Assembly: GCF_041146395.1 (NCBI RefSeq)
Contig: NC_090983.1
Span: forward strand, 64,301,501 to 64,365,500
Origin: Eulemur rufifrons
Lineage: Eukaryota; Chordata; Mammalia; Primates; Lemuridae
Direction: 5' to 3'
Length of the DNA: 64,000 nucleotides
This document shows positions 12,119-24,929 of the stretch, piece by piece; position 1 is the first letter of the stretch, and every line of letters begins with the position of its first letter. Under the pieces are notes generated by a model, which saw only the letters and a program-made list of their open reading frames with translations, made no database searches and was not told the origin of the DNA. The translations under genes were made by a program, and so were the position numbers.

Positions 12119-12416
12119 CATATTCACATTATGGAAGTTTCCGTCTCTATGAATCTGATCATTCTGGACTTTCCATATAAGTGAAGTCATAAAATATGTG
12201 ACCTTTTCTGTCTGGCTTCTTTGTTTACCATAATGTTTTCACAGTTTATCCATGCTACAGCATATATCAGTACTTCATTTTTTATGGCTGATTAATATTC
12301 CATTGCATGGTTCTACTGCATTTGGTTTACCCATTTATCTATTCATCAGTGGGTGGATACTTGGATCGTTTCCACTTTTCACTACTATGAATATAGCTGC
12401 TATGACTGATCATTTT
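12119..12416 (-). mobile_element. L1 3' part, antisense
   Basis: Reads in reverse as the end of L1 ORF2 and beginning of the 3'UTR: the plus strand shows 'tcacagtttatccatgctac', 'ggctgattaatattccattg' and 'cccatttatctattcatcag'. It joins the sense L1 directly, and the order (sense 5' part to the left of the antisense 3' part) is not the one produced by twin priming. Confidence 0.85.
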
Positions 12417-15400
12417 TGAAAGGAAGCTTCTGGAACCCTGGAATTTGTAAGAAGAACTTCAATTCTCTTGACAATACCTTTCCAACATCACCATTTTCAC
12501 TAGCCCTCTTCCAGTTTTAACTCCTCTCTTCTTCTTAACTTTATCTCCTTCAACTTTATGACCACTTGGGGCAAGATATGAAGGCCTTGGCCCAGAACTT
12601 CCTTCCACAAAGCTTGCAAAGAAAAGTGGTGATAGAGGAAGAGCAACCGGGAGGGAGAGAGAAGTAGCAACAGGGACCTGTGCAGAGAGCCTGAGGCACC
12701 TGGGTGGGGAAATGCCCCTGCTAAGGGACAGTACCAACAATCCCAGACCATGGCTCTTGGCCAGTGTGCTGTGCCCCATGGCCCCCGGGGCCTGTGCTTC
12801 ACTGAGTGGAAGAACAGGCATAAACACTAGGTGGCCAAGTCCCTTGGCTCAAGGCAGTCAGGCCCAAAAGGGAGGTGATAATAAAGGCACCACCAGGGAA
12901 CATTTCCAGCTCTGGGAGAGTCCAGCCACATTTTACCCACCCCAGTTTCTTTGTCTGCTTGTCATGTCACCCTCCAAACCCCCACTGAGCAGGTTTGATT
13001 CTAGATTCATCCACATACGTAGACATTCCAGTCTGCACTTAACTTGGACATCTCCCTACTGGGAACTCTAACTAAGCCCCGCCTGCCCTGATCCTGCTTC
13101 TCCCTTCAGAAATGCCTCCCTGCGCCTGGCTTCTGACCTCAACCTGCCCCTGCCTTGGTTCACTGTTCCCAGCTTGGCTCTGACAATTCCTGGTGATCTC
13201 ACCCCACTGCTGAGCCTAGATAGGACAGTTGTGTTCAAAAAGGTCACCAGTCAATGGGGTGTTTGGAACTCGAAGAATTTCCCCATAGAAAAAAATCATT
13301 ATAAATAGTGGTATGGTTCCCAGGCCTATCTACAAAGGCCTATTTAGCCAACCATGGTGCTGGCACAGCTGTCCTTAGGTCCCCTAAGTGAAGTCGACCC
13401 AGGGGGAGAGAGGCGAGAGAGTGGAGGCCCCTGGCAATGTAACAGTTCCCACGGAAACATGGAGAGGGTGAATTCCAGTGGCAGAAGAGGCAAGGAAGAG
13501 GCTCAGCAGTGTCCCAGAGGTGATGCAACCAAGCAGAGGTGAAGGGGACAGGGAGCTCAAGAGGCAGAGCAGAGGGCACCCCTGCCTGACGATGGGCTCA
13601 CAAAGACTGGGAAGAATCCGGGAAGGGGCCACCCTCTGATCTTCCATAAGCAAAATAGCATTGCTAAAGGTCTCCCCTTGGCCGCTGCATACCTGCCTTC
13701 CTCCTCACTCCATCCCTGTCCCTGTTCCTATGAAGTTCCTGACTCTTCTCTGGCCTTTTGACTATCCATCTCATCCTGCTTACTGGATGGCCCCAGTGGC
13801 TGGCTTTTTGCATAGTGACATTGACTTTCATTGGTTTGCTTGTGTTTTGGTTGAGGGGTCATTTGTTTTGACTGCCCCAAATCTACTCAGTTTCATACCC
13901 TTACTTTGAGTAAGAGCACCATGAGTTTCTTCAGGGGAATCCTTCTCTTCCATTGCATACAGACTGGGGGCTTGTTGATCAAGGTGCCAGGCCCTCTGCT
14001 AGCCAAGGGATCTTCTATCCTCTCCTAGCTCACTCTTCAGCCTTTCCTTAATCTGCGAGTGCCTTGTTAGCCTTTCAAGCCTGTGCTTGAATCCACAAGA
14101 TTTGTGACCAATGATCTCTGATACACACAGGATATCAGAGTGTTCTGCACTTTGTAAAACACTCCCTGAATGCTTGCTGGTCACCTGGCTCCAGTTCACT
14201 CCTGCACAGACTCCTGCAGCACCATATGCAACGCCCTGTTTGCCAGGTACCCTCCAATCGCTGCTGCTTGGGACTGGCTGTAACCCCTGCATTGCTCTTC
14301 CTTGCAAGGTTCGGGCTGAAATGAAGGCAAATGTCCACAAGCTGGCCTTCTTAGCGCCTGCCACGTCTTCCCCTTCAAACTAGACAGCCCATTCTGTCGC
14401 CCTGACAGACCCCCTCTGGCACGAGACCTCAAGGCTTTGGGTAAGTATTCCTTTCACTCTTCATGGATAATGAGAGGGACACAAATGGACAAATGCTAAC
14501 AGGAACAACAGATAACAGCTCCATCCCCATGGATCAATTGGGAAATTTCAAAGTTAACAGTTTTTTCCAAGTTGAATCTCAGTAAAATTTTTTTGACTGC
14601 TGAGGAGAGAGGAGATCTGCATATTGATTATACAGCAGATATGTTGGTGGGAAGACACACACACTTACACCCATTCCCCTTTTGTCAGCGTTTTACAATC
14701 CAAAGAATAAAAACACATGTGCACAATGAGCCAGTCGCCATCCCAGGCTACCTGATCCAGGAAAGCAGGAATAGCTCAGAGCCCCGGGTCCGTCAGCGTT
14801 CGGTATATTAAAGCTGTCCCGGGAAAGCCTTTGTGCATCAGACTGTAAGGAAGAGCCTGCATCAAAGGCGGGAGGATGGACGACTGCAGAGCACAAAAGG
14901 GTTTTCTAGCCCTCATTTCTGTCCTTCTGTGCAATGGAAAATAGCGGAAATGTTGGCAGCAAGACAAAACAAATGGTATTTCAGACTTTCGAAAAGTATT
15001 ATATTACATGCAGTTCTTAATGATATCGAGTATTAATCTAAAACTAACACCCAAGGCCAGCTCCACAGTATGTTTTATGATGATTAAATGATATGACATT
15101 CTGAATGTCTGGGAATAGACATTCTTGCAGGGGAAGTGGCCCGGAGAGCTAGCTAAGAAGCTGGGTTTTCTTTGTTTCAACATTTTCCTCTCTAACTTCC
15201 TATCACTCCCTTCTTTAAAAAAGAAGAAGAAGAAGAAAAAACTACCAGTAGTAGCTGTTCTAGTTTCTGCCCTTAGAAATCTGCTCTATTTATTAACTCC
15301 TCCTCCGGTGAAGAAATTCCACTGAAATTCCTTCAGGGCCTGGCTGCCTTTCAGCTTCTCTCTGCACATTCCTGCCTCTATGTATGTCACCATCTTAAAT

Positions 15401-17772
15401 AGCTGAGCCTTCTGTGCTTTAATAAGGTCTCTCTATAATCTTTTTTTTTTAAGAACACAGACCTAGTTTTGCTAAGTTTCTGAATATCTCAGATTGTGAA
15501 GCCTCCACCATACTAATTAATTTCTGTTCTACCTCATCTATGTCCTCACTGGTCGGCTAATAACATAAGGACCAGAACTGACCTCATTACAGTAACTTCT
15601 TAAATTTCCTACATTGTAATCGAAAAGATTCCTCCAGGCTGGTATCCGAATTACACCCCCTCCTTCCTACCACCTCCCCAAACCCCGAGGCACCATGTTA
15701 AAGATTTAGACATCCATTCTTCATAGATTCCAGTTTTCTGGGTCTCAAATTTTTGGTACTGAATTTTTTAGAAGGCATATTCTTTTTCTGTGCTAAGTTC
15801 ATGACATGTCCAAGCATTGCACTATCTGCATAAAAGAAAACTAAACATTGCAAAGCATGGTTCTGCATTATCACCAGCCAGAATTTACTAAAGAAAGAAA
15901 GAAATCTGTAAGTATCCGTTTGTCTTTCTTATGACAGGGCCCTTGCTTGAAAAGAAGCTTTTAGAAGCTTTCAGAAAGAGTATCCCACCCTTAGGGTACA
16001 AGCAGTCAGCAAACATTTCATCTTGATTTTACCCAGATGGAGGCTTTTGAGTTGTGGTCTTATGAGACAATCCCAGAACTCTCTCCACGAATTCAGATTA
16101 GTGAGGTATTTTGTAAATGCATCTTCCTCCTTCCCCATCCCCATCCAACTCCCCTTCTTAAATTACCTCCAGACCCTTCTTGTAGTAAAAACCAGTACTG
16201 GAGCTCAAAATGTACTAGCTCTTTTTGCTGGTGCCTGAACAGGATGAAAAGTACCTCTGCCCAAGTATTGGGACCCCTTCAGTTTCCTATTCCAGTGGCC
16301 TTCTGACATTTCCCATCAAACCGGGGTGCACTCTCAAGGCAACAGTGCCCTGTATCCACAGTCTATGTCGCCATGTTCAATAGTAATATATCCAGTGCTT
16401 ACTTGGGGCTTGCCATGGCCCTCCTCTGGTTCCTTCTTGCACTAGCTCCTTCAGCTTTCTCCCTCTTGGGAGAAAGATCTTCCTGTACCTGTACAGAGAA
16501 CTGCCACTACCAGTGACTTTTAACTTGTAGGTTTGCATAGTCATAATGCCCTACATGGTTTGGATGGCACTATGATTTTCTTACTGAATTGTGTTCCACA
16601 GCTCACATTCAGCCTAAACAATGCCCTTAAATCATGTCACACAAATGAAAACCAAATGTTAAGAAGAGAATTATTTAGACACTTCATGGGAGGCTAAGTT
16701 GCCTTTGAAGATCTCCCTACTACAGCGGCCTGTGGCAGCTAGGGACTGTGTCGCACGGCATGATTTTCCAACCCCATTGAAACACAGCCCTCTTTCTTTC
16801 GAGGAGCTCCTATTCTCACCCCTGTGAAGCTAGAGGCAGAGCTTCACCACTCCCCGAGGACCTCCGGGGAGGCTCACAGGGCCTGGGCCAGCCATGGGGC
16901 ACTGCCTCCCCCCAACTCATGCCGATCGGAATCTTTCCTTGAAAGTGACACTCCGACTCTGGATGAAAGAAGTCCTCTTGACGTAGGCATGGATAAAATC
17001 GGCTGATACAGTTTGGAGCTGGTGATGGCCATCTTTTCTGCCACATGGAGAGGGTGACAGCCACACTGCAAAATGAGGCCCAGCAGGGGTAAGAGAGGAG
17101 TCCACAGTTCTTGCCCCTGTGGCTCTGGTGCCTAAAATTGTTCTGTGAGCTACTATATGTTCTTGAGCTTCTTCTGTGAGCTCACTTCTGTAAGCCTCCA
17201 GCAGCTTAAAATCTATGAGTGCTAATTCATTATTTTATGCTTTAGATCATTCGTACTGGGTTTCAGTCACTTGCAACCAAAAACACTCTGACTAAAACCT
17301 CTCCCCTTGTGAATGGTGAAAAGGTACTAAAGGGAAATCCCAAGAAACAAAAGAGAATGCCAGCTCTTGTCTAACTAAGGTGAGCACAGTGAACACCACG
17401 GAAATGTCCGTGGCAAAATTATTATAAAGCTTCCAGGTAAGGGAGTTAACTGCAAGAGCAGTGACAGCACAAATGGCTGATGTGAAAAAGGAAAAGAGAG
17501 AAAGGAAGCAGGAGCTACAGTATTGAAATGTGAAGTCGGAGAGGGCAGCCAAGCAGAAAAGATGAAGATAAAAAAACAGCTACAGGTGCAACCACAGAAG
17601 ACAAGTAAGAAATGTCACCTCATTTCGAATATGTCCAAGGAAATCACATCCAGAAATGTGCTTTCAAAATGTAGGTTTCAAAGGGAAGACACGGGGCATG
17701 CTTAAATTCCAAAGCAGTGCAACCACGGGCCAGAGCCAGGCCAGCCACGGCACAGCTCCAGAACCTCCTGTC
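12417..17772. other. Unassigned 5.4-kb stretch without recognised genes
   Basis: I recognise no gene here. Moderate GC content gives many overlapping frames of 60-122 codons on both strands, most densely at 12.46-13.07, 13.34-13.65 and 13.99-14.43 kb. Their mutual overlap on both strands and lack of any familiar domain argue against coding. Near 17160-17290 'cctccagcagcttaaaatct' and 'tttcagtcacttgcaaccaa' recall the end of an LTR-type repeat, but I cannot name it. Confidence 0.4.
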
Positions 17773-18089
17773 CTCCAGGCCAGCGGTCCCCAGCCTTTTT
17801 GGAACCAGGGACTGGTTTCACAGAAGACAATTTTTCTATGGACCAGGATGTGGAGGGGATGGTTTCAGGATGATTCAAGCACATTACATTTGTGGTGTGC
17901 TTTATTTCTATTATTATTATAATATTTAATGAAATAATTATACAATTCGCCATAATGCAGAATCAGTGGGAGCCCTGAGCTTCTTTTCCTGCAACTAGAT
18001 GGGCCCATCTGGGGGTGATGGGAGACAGTGACACCCGAAGTGTGCTGCTTATGTCCAGTGTACTCCGTAATCTCGTTTGGTGGCTGTCA

Positions 18090-19726
18090 CTGCACAAAAC
18101 CCTGCTTCACAAAGACAGGATGTGGAAATGGCAGCAGGCTTTTCAGTGCTTTTGTGGCAATCTCGGGATATTCTGCCTTGACTTGAATCCAGAATGTATG
18201 GAGATTTGAAATTGTGTCAAACATACTTTTAAGGCCACCGTCACTTGTGATCTCAAGCAGTTGATCCTCTCTAGCGTGGACAAAGTCAACTTACCTGGCT
18301 TATTCACAAATGGGTCAAGGATCCATTCCTTTCCAGCTTGGGAGTCCTTTGTCATTGGGAAGTAATGCTCAGACTCTTTTGAAAGCTGAGATAGGTGATC
18401 ACGCACCAGCTGAGAGAAAGAAGGCCCTGGCTCAGTCTCTTTCAAAATCTCTGCTAATGCTTGAAACACGTCAAAAATCCCAGTGTTCACTTGTCACCCC
18501 ATAATTCCAGTTTGGCTTTGAATGCAGTCACTCTGCTGACTTAAACACAGTTGTCATTCTCCCCTGAAGTGACAGATTGACTTCGTTGAGCAGGTTGAAT
18601 AGGTCACAAAAGTAAGCAAGCTTTGCAACCCATTCTGTATCACCGAAATGTGCTGCCAGTGGTGACTCTTTTTCCAAAAGAAATCTCTGGAGTGGTTCTC
18701 ATAACTCAAAAACCCTGGCCTTACCTTTAGAAAGCCAACTCACTTCTGTGTATAAGAGAAGATGTGTGTGCTCTGCATCCATCTCCTCACAGAGCCGTGT
18801 GAACAGATGTAAGTTAAGGGCATGTACTTTAATGAGACTGATAATTTTAATCACATCCTGCAAAACATTGTTTAGTTCAGATGACATTATTTGGCTAACT
18901 AGCATTTCTCTATGGATGACACACTGTGTAGACTCACATTCAGAAGTGACTTCCTTGACCTGAGTAGTGAAACCAGAAAGCCGTCCAGTCATGGCAGCTG
19001 CTCTGTCTGTGCATGTACTGACACAAAATGACCAATTCAGTTTTCCCGATCTGTAATCATTCAAAGACTTGAATAGTTCTGCAGCTATGGTGTTGGTTGG
19101 CAACAAAAGTGCACATAACATATCCTAATGCACATCATCCTGCAAAATATATCACACAAAAACAAGCATTGTTGCCTTGTTGTCAACATCGGTAGACTCA
19201 TCAACCTGGATTGCGTACCATAGTGACTCATTAATCCTCTCTAACAATTGTGCCTCAATATCCTCTGCTATTTCATCAAATTGTCTAGTTATGGTGCTAG
19301 CCTAAAGAGGAACACGTGCCACCTTTTGAACTGCAGCCTCTCCTAAAAGTTCACAGCAACTGTCCTTAGCAGCAGGCAGGAACAACTCTTCACCCATAGT
19401 AAAGGGCTTCTTAGCTTTAGCAATGCGGTTAGGCACTAAGAATGATGCTCTCAGTGCAGACACATTTGATGAAGTGGTGGCCTTCAATAATTGCTTCTGT
19501 TTTCATGTTCATGTTTGTTTCTTTTGAAAAACTCCAAAGGCTTGTCTTCTAATGCAGGGTACTTGGTCTCTATGTGGTGAAGCAGTTTTGAAGTTTTCAT
19601 GGCTCTGTTGGATGGCTGGTCACCACATATTATACAAAGCAGGCTTGGAGAATGTGAGTCACCTGTTGCAATGAACCCATAATTTAAGTAGGACTCTTGG
19701 TATTTTCTTTTAAATGCAGCTTCCAT
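18090..19726 (-). pseudogene. hAT (Charlie-type) transposase pseudogene
   Basis: The transposase would cut and paste the surrounding element. Four blocks of protein similarity lie in order on the minus strand: 19726-19484 (start codon, N-terminal Cys-x2-Cys ... His-His pattern like a BED zinc finger, 'LLCIICGDQPSNRAMK'), 19487-19302, 19121-18699 ('AAAMTGRLSGFTTQVKEV', 'CVIHREMLVSQ', 'NNVLQDVIKIISLIKVHALN', typical of the RNase-H-like core) and 18490-18143 ('EILKETEPGPSFSQLV', toward the C-terminal dimerisation region). Stops and frameshifts separate the blocks. Related host genes of the ZBED5/FAM200 type derive from this family, but nothing suggests that this copy was domesticated. Confidence 0.88.
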
Positions 19727-19957
19727 TTTGTTGGTAGCCTTAGAGTCTTCTGCTGTCTCATCACTGGGTCCTTCCCCCTTTTCAAAGAAGTGTCCAGCTA
19801 TGCTTGCTTTTTACTCATTTTTGCTAGGGTTAGCTTGTGGGCTTACCAAAACTGTGACTGAAACAAGTGTGCAGTACAGAAAAGAGGCACAGATGGAACT
19901 GGTAAATAAAATAACAAGCGGGCCATGCATGGACTAAAATAAGTGTCAGATTCTGAC

Positions 19958-20042
19958 TTAAAGCCTGCCACCAGATGCAGCTATACAATTGAAGTACATC
20001 AACTCCCTTGCCACTATAAAGCCTGCCACCAGATGCAACTGA
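19958..20042. repeat. Short direct repeat inside the hAT element
   Basis: The phrase 'aagcctgccaccagatgca' occurs at about 19960 and again about 60 bases further on at about 20020. It lies in the 5' non-coding part of the Charlie-like element, between the transposase start and the terminal repeat, and may belong to the family's original sequence. Confidence 0.8.
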
Positions 20043-20546
20043 ATTATCACTTGCCATTCACTGATTGGGTTTTGATATGAGTCTGCAAGCAATTGGTTTA
20101 TTATGGTCTCTGTGCAGTCAAACCTCTCTGCTAATGAGAATCCATATTTGTAGCTGCTCCCCAGTGCTAGCATCACCACCTCAGCTCCACCTCAGATCAT
20201 CAGGCATTAGATTCTCGTAAGGATGGCAGGTTCTCTCAACAGGTTGAACATGAAAATAAAAGCAAACTTGTATGAAAAAAAATTCTCATAAGCAGTGTGC
20301 AACCTAGATTTCTCTTGCACGTGCAGTTTACAGTAGGATTCGCGCTCCTATGAGATTCTAATGCTGCAGTGATCTGACAGAAGGCAGAGCTCAGGTGGTG
20401 ATGTGAGCAATGGGGAGCAACTGTAAGTACAGATGAAGCTTTGCTCGCTTACGCACCGCTCACCTCCTGCTGTGCAGCCTGGTTCCTAACAGGTCACGGA
20501 ATGGTACTGGTCCTCAGTCCAAAGGTTGTGGAGCACAGCTCTAAGC

Positions 20547-20968
20547 CTTTCCAGGGTGTCACAAAGTGCATATTGTGTCTGGCTAATAGACTACCAGTCC
20601 AATGCCTCAGCCACTCTCTTTCCAGGAACTCCTACAATCAAATCAGACGTCAAGGGGCCCCTAATCTTTGACTCTATGTTAGCCATTCTGTTTTAGAAAT
20701 GTTTCATAATTTTTTTAATTATATTAGTGGAGCAAAAAATATTCTTGACTTGCAGCAAACAAAAAGATAACCAAATATAGTTGATCCTATTCAAAGGAGC
20801 TTGGACTCTAATAAGAGAGCTAGGTTTATAAGGAACTCACCCAGGAGGAGAGGGAATGGTGAGGTTGTCCTTGATGGGAGCTGGATGGTGTTCACCAACC
20901 TCAGTGTGATGCCTTTAAACACCTCCCTGCACAGTATTACAGCCTAACAGACAGTGGCACAGCCTCCG
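20547..20968. other. Unassigned sequence
   Basis: No gene or recognisable repeat between the hAT element and the next MIR. Confidence 0.4.
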
Positions 20969-20969
20969 A

Positions 20970-21210
20970 GAGCAGCCTGCCCAAATCCAAACCTGGGCTC
21001 CGCCTCTCACTAGTTGTACAATCTTGAGCAGATTATGTAACCTCTCTGTGCCTCAGTGCCCTTACCTATAAAATGGGAGAGTAATACTCCACATATCTCC
21101 CGGAGTTATTGGAAGGACTAGATGAATTACTATGGATAAAAAGCTTTGAACAATACCTGACACATATAAGTACCATAAACGTGCTGGCCAGTGTTGTTAT
21201 CATCCCGGCT
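20970..21210 (-). mobile_element. MIR SINE remnant, antisense
   Basis: Reverse-oriented MIR text: 'tgtaacctctctgtgcctca', 'cctataaaatgggagagtaa' and 'acaatacctgacacatataa'. Confidence 0.85.
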
Positions 21211-21555
21211 GGGCTGGAAATACCTGAGTGCTACCTGGCTATGAGGTAGGAGACCAAGCCAGCCTTTAAAGTTCTTTCCTAGAAGCAGCTTCTATGGCAT
21301 GATGTGTTAAGAGAATAGCTTAACCCTGGACAGAAAATATTAGGCCCAGCTTTTCATTGCCTCCCTCTTCCTAGCTCAGTACACAACACGCTCTCCCACG
21401 CTTCTTCAATGGCTGTTTCTGAAAACAGTTTGGCGCTTTTTAAACAGTGGAATTTTTTGTTTCAAAGGGAATCTGAAGTGTAATTCTCCTGATATAAAAA
21501 GCCACAAGTGTTCTTTCATTCCCCTTAGCACCCAATTTATTTCCAAACTGTATCT

Positions 21556-21574
21556 GGTTGGTTGGTTGGTTGGT
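21556..21574 (+). repeat. GGTT microsatellite
   Basis: About four and a half copies of ggtt; a T-run of 17 follows at 21660-21676. Confidence 0.85.
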
Positions 21575-21889
21575 TTCACTGATTGATTATTTCATTCATT
21601 CATTGGTTTCATTGTATCAAGAAAATCTAGATTCTTGGAGAGAACAATTGTAAACAGTACTTTTTTTTTTTTTTTTAACAGCTTACCTTGCATTCCTGGG
21701 AAACTTCAAATAAACAGAAAGGGCAAGAAAAGTTCTCTATTAAAATCTGCACAGAAGTGGTATGTAATATACTTAAGAATGTGTAAACAAAAATATTTTT
21801 ATTATGAATTTTAATCTAGTTAAAATATATTTTACGTAAATTCTAATCCAATCTTGGCAGTACCTTTAGTTTACCTCCTGTAACTTTGT

Positions 21890-22545
21890 GTTAGGCAAAA
21901 TTCTAAAATGGGCCCCAAGATTTCCATCCCCTCGTGTACACACTCTATGTAATCTCCTCCTCTTGAGTGTGCACAGAACCTGTGAATAAGATCAGATGTC
22001 ACTCTCATAATTAGGCTAAGTTATGTGATAAAAGTAAAGAGATTTTTTTTCAGAAGTAAATCATGACCCTATTCAATCAACTTTGAGTTTCTCCAAAGGA
22101 GTTACTTTGGGTGGGTCTTACCTAATCAGGTGAGCCCCACAAAGAGACTCAAAGCAGCAGCAGATGTTCTCCACTGGCCTTGAAGAAGCTGCCACATTGT
22201 GAGTGGGCCATGTGGCTGGCTAGGACCTTGGGGCAGCCATCAGCTTCCAGCCCTAGAAGCTGGATGCACCCCCAGCCAATAAACAAGAAAATGGGGACCT
22301 CAGTCCTACAACCACAAAGAACTGAAATCTGGCGAAAACCATTGAGCTTGGAAAAGAACCCTGGGCTTCAGATGAGATCAGAGCCCCACCCAACACCTGG
22401 ATTTCAGACTTGTGGGACCCCAAGCAGAGGACCCAGTTAACCCACATCTGGACTCCTGACCCGCAGAAATTGTGAGATAATAAATAGATGCCATTTGAAG
22501 CCACCAAGTTTATGGTAATTTGTTATAGAAAATGAATATAATCTC
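21890..22545 (+). mobile_element. MaLR/ERVL-like solitary LTR remnant
   Basis: The block starts around 'aaaattctaaaatgggcccc' and ends with 'gcagaaattgtgagataata', 'aatagatgccatttgaagcc' and 'gtttatggtaatttgttata'. This ending, with a polyadenylation signal in the AATAAA context followed by 'aagccaccaagtt', is typical of MLT-type LTRs. No internal retroviral sequence adjoins it. The exact subfamily is uncertain. Frames within it (for example 22180-22440) are shadows. Confidence 0.55.
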
Positions 22546-22672
22546 TGTAGAAGCCAGAGTGTGCTAAATAGTGGAGAATGTCCAGCTAGTAGTAAGGGTA
22601 CCCTGGGAGATTTCCCTAAAGTTGATATGGGTGTCTTCACAGAACAAAACCACTGTTCAGAAAAGTAAAATT

Positions 22673-23010
22673 GGCCAGGCACGGTGGTTCATGCCTGTAT
22701 TCCTAGCACTCTGGGAGGCTGAGGCGGGAGGATCGTTTGAGCTCAGGAGTTTGAAACCAGCCTGAGCAAGAGCGAGACCCTGTCTCTATTAAAAAATACA
22801 AAGAAATTAGCTGAACAACTAAAAATATATAGAAAAAATTAGCCGGGCATGGTGGCACATGCCTGTAGTCCCAGCTACTCAGGAGGCTGAGGCAGGAGGA
22901 TCGCTTGAGCTCAGGAGTTTGAGGTTGCTGTGAGCTAGGCTTACGCCACGGCATTGTAGCCTGGGCAACAGAGTGAGACTCTGTCTCAAAAAAAAAAAAA
23001 AAAGAAAGAA
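22673..23010 (+). mobile_element. Alu SINE, long-linker (lemur-type)
   Basis: Complete dimer starting ggccaggcacggtggttcat. The extended linker 'caaagaaattagctgaacaa' plus 'ctaaaaatatatagaaaaaa' precedes the right monomer. The tail is A16 followed by GAAA units. A 13-bp duplication, agaaaagtaaaat, occurs at 22659-22671 and 23011-23023. Confidence 0.97.
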
Positions 23011-23194
23011 AGAAAAGTAAAATCAAAAGCTTGGTTAAGTCAGCCCTGGGAGAAAGAAGCCTGAGGAACTAACAGCATAGTTTATAGCCTAGGAAAGAGG
23101 TGATCGGCCATGGGCCTAGTAGAGGTGTTGAAAACACTTTCTCAGCACACAGGAGAGAAAAAAAAAAGGATTATGAAACATGAAAGACAGCTAC

Positions 23195-23500
23195 ATTATA
23201 AACAACTTTTTTATTCCAATTATTCAAATAATATATACTAATTGAAGAAAGTTTAAAAATGAACAGCAAAGATAAAAAGAAAGCATGTATTTTGACATAG
23301 TTTTAAGCATCTGTAATTTACATCTTGCTTTTTTTTTTTTTTAACCCAATCTATCAGTGTTATCCTGGGTCATTGCATTTTGTCATCTGCATCGTTTTTG
23401 AAGGCTGTATACTATTCCATCTCATGGCATGTGCTGTGATTTACTTAAACATTTCCCTATTGTTAAAAGTTAAAGCCGTTCTCAATTTTAAAACATGTAT
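23195..23500 (-). mobile_element. Probable L1ME-type 3' fragment, antisense
   Basis: 'ttacatcttgcttttttttt', 'ggctgtatactattccatct' and 'gtgatttacttaaacatttc' follow the order seen in antisense copies of old L1 3' ends. Divergence is high, so both edges and family are tentative. Confidence 0.5.
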
Positions 23501-24003
23501 TCTGAACTTGGCAAAAACTTTCAAGTATCAAAACCTGTAGGAAAGTATATTAGTTCATAGAGCTTCTTGCCCCGGCATTTGACTACATTCACCACTTTAA
23601 AACAGTCTAAAATAAAGCTAGTGGGGGTTCCTGCTATATAAAATTCTATATTAACCTCAGAGTTTCCTCTGTCCTCAGGTATTCTTTTTGTTCAAACATG
23701 CTCTGGCTTGATCCAGATTACTTATTCTCATTGCAGTTTCCTCCCCTGGGAAATCTATTCTTTCCTCGCCTCTCTCCCTCCGTCTCCTTTGTAAACATTA
23801 AGGTATGATGTGAGATTTGTCCGAAGTAATGTTTACTTTCTCCTTTAGTAAAAGGCCTCTTCCATCTCTGATGGAGCCCTATTGTTGCTATCACTAGTAA
23901 CTCATTCCTTGTGCACATGCAACATAATCCTTACAGGCCTCTGGGTGATCCTTCCATCCTCCCACTGCGTGACCTTCATTTGTCATGTTTTCCTTACACT
24001 CTC

Positions 24004-24342
<339 letters not shown>

Positions 24343-24574
24343 CCTTACACTCTCTTGAATTACTTTGTAATCTCTCCAGTTTGCCTCTGTCTGTGCTGTC
24401 ATATGTTTACACCCAGCACAGAAAAGCCACAGGAGCTACTGGATGGTGGCTTACTCCAGAGGGCAGGCCTTGAATTCTGGTCTACTTTTAGTGGGTGACT
24501 GGCACACCAGATGGGAGTGGGGCTCCATAAGGGACATGCCCTGCATTGTGTCTTTGGGGGATGGCACAGTATAG

Positions 24575-24800
24575 TGCATGTAACATGGGTTTCAGAGCCA
24601 GACAGACCTGAGGTCATCTACCAATTTTGGAACCAAAGACAAGTTACCTTATCATTCTTTGCCTCAATTTCCTCATTTGTAAAATGTAATTGACAGTAGT
24701 ACTAACATCATTGGGTTGTAGTGTGGATTAAATGAGATGATGCAAGTGCCCTTAGAAGAGTCCTCAGCACATGGCATTAAGGTAAAATTAAAACTATGAT
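24575..24800 (-). mobile_element. MIR SINE remnant, antisense
   Basis: 'gggtttcagagccagacaga', 'cctcaatttcctcatttgta', 'taaatgagatgatgcaagtg' and 'gtcctcagcacatggcatta' give the reverse MIR order. Confidence 0.85.
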
Positions 24801-24929
24801 TACTATCACATTGGGGATTAAGTTAAAAACAAAAAACAAAACAAAACCAAAACCATGACTAGTATAAGTTGCTCTCTAACTGGGGGGTATTAGAGAAAAG
24901 TGAGGACCAATCTGACATCTGAAAGTAAA

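Larger units (their letters stand above)
17781..20538 (-). mobile_element. Charlie3-like hAT DNA transposon, nearly complete
   Basis: The left end cagcggtccccagccttttt and the right end read in reverse (ctgtgctccacaacctttgg) are matching terminal inverted repeats. They are flanked by ctccaggc (17773-17780) and ctctaagc (20539-20546), an 8-bp duplication with two transitions, as expected for a hAT element. Length is about 2.76 kb, close to the full autonomous size. Inner ends match MER1-type non-autonomous relatives, for example 'gggggtgatgggagacagtg' and 'ccgctcacctcctgctgtgc'. It carries broken transposase frames on the minus strand and is immobile. Confidence 0.9.

Noticed and set aside
9452..12416. 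Twin-primed L1 inversion
   Set aside because: Twin priming gives one inverted segment without duplication and the opposite order of parts; here the 5' end is duplicated and the sense part precedes the antisense tail.
12459..14432. Cluster of overlapping frames on both strands as ancient exons
   Set aside because: Frames overlap each other on both strands, none has a recognisable domain, and no consistent splice sites could be paired by eye.
18699..19121. Domesticated transposase gene
   Set aside because: Terminal repeats and target duplication are still in place and the coding blocks are separated by stops and frameshifts; nothing shows retention for a host role.
22703..23026. 107-codon minus-strand frame
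   Set aside because: It is the antisense translation of an Alu; the same applies to the frame at 57516-57770.
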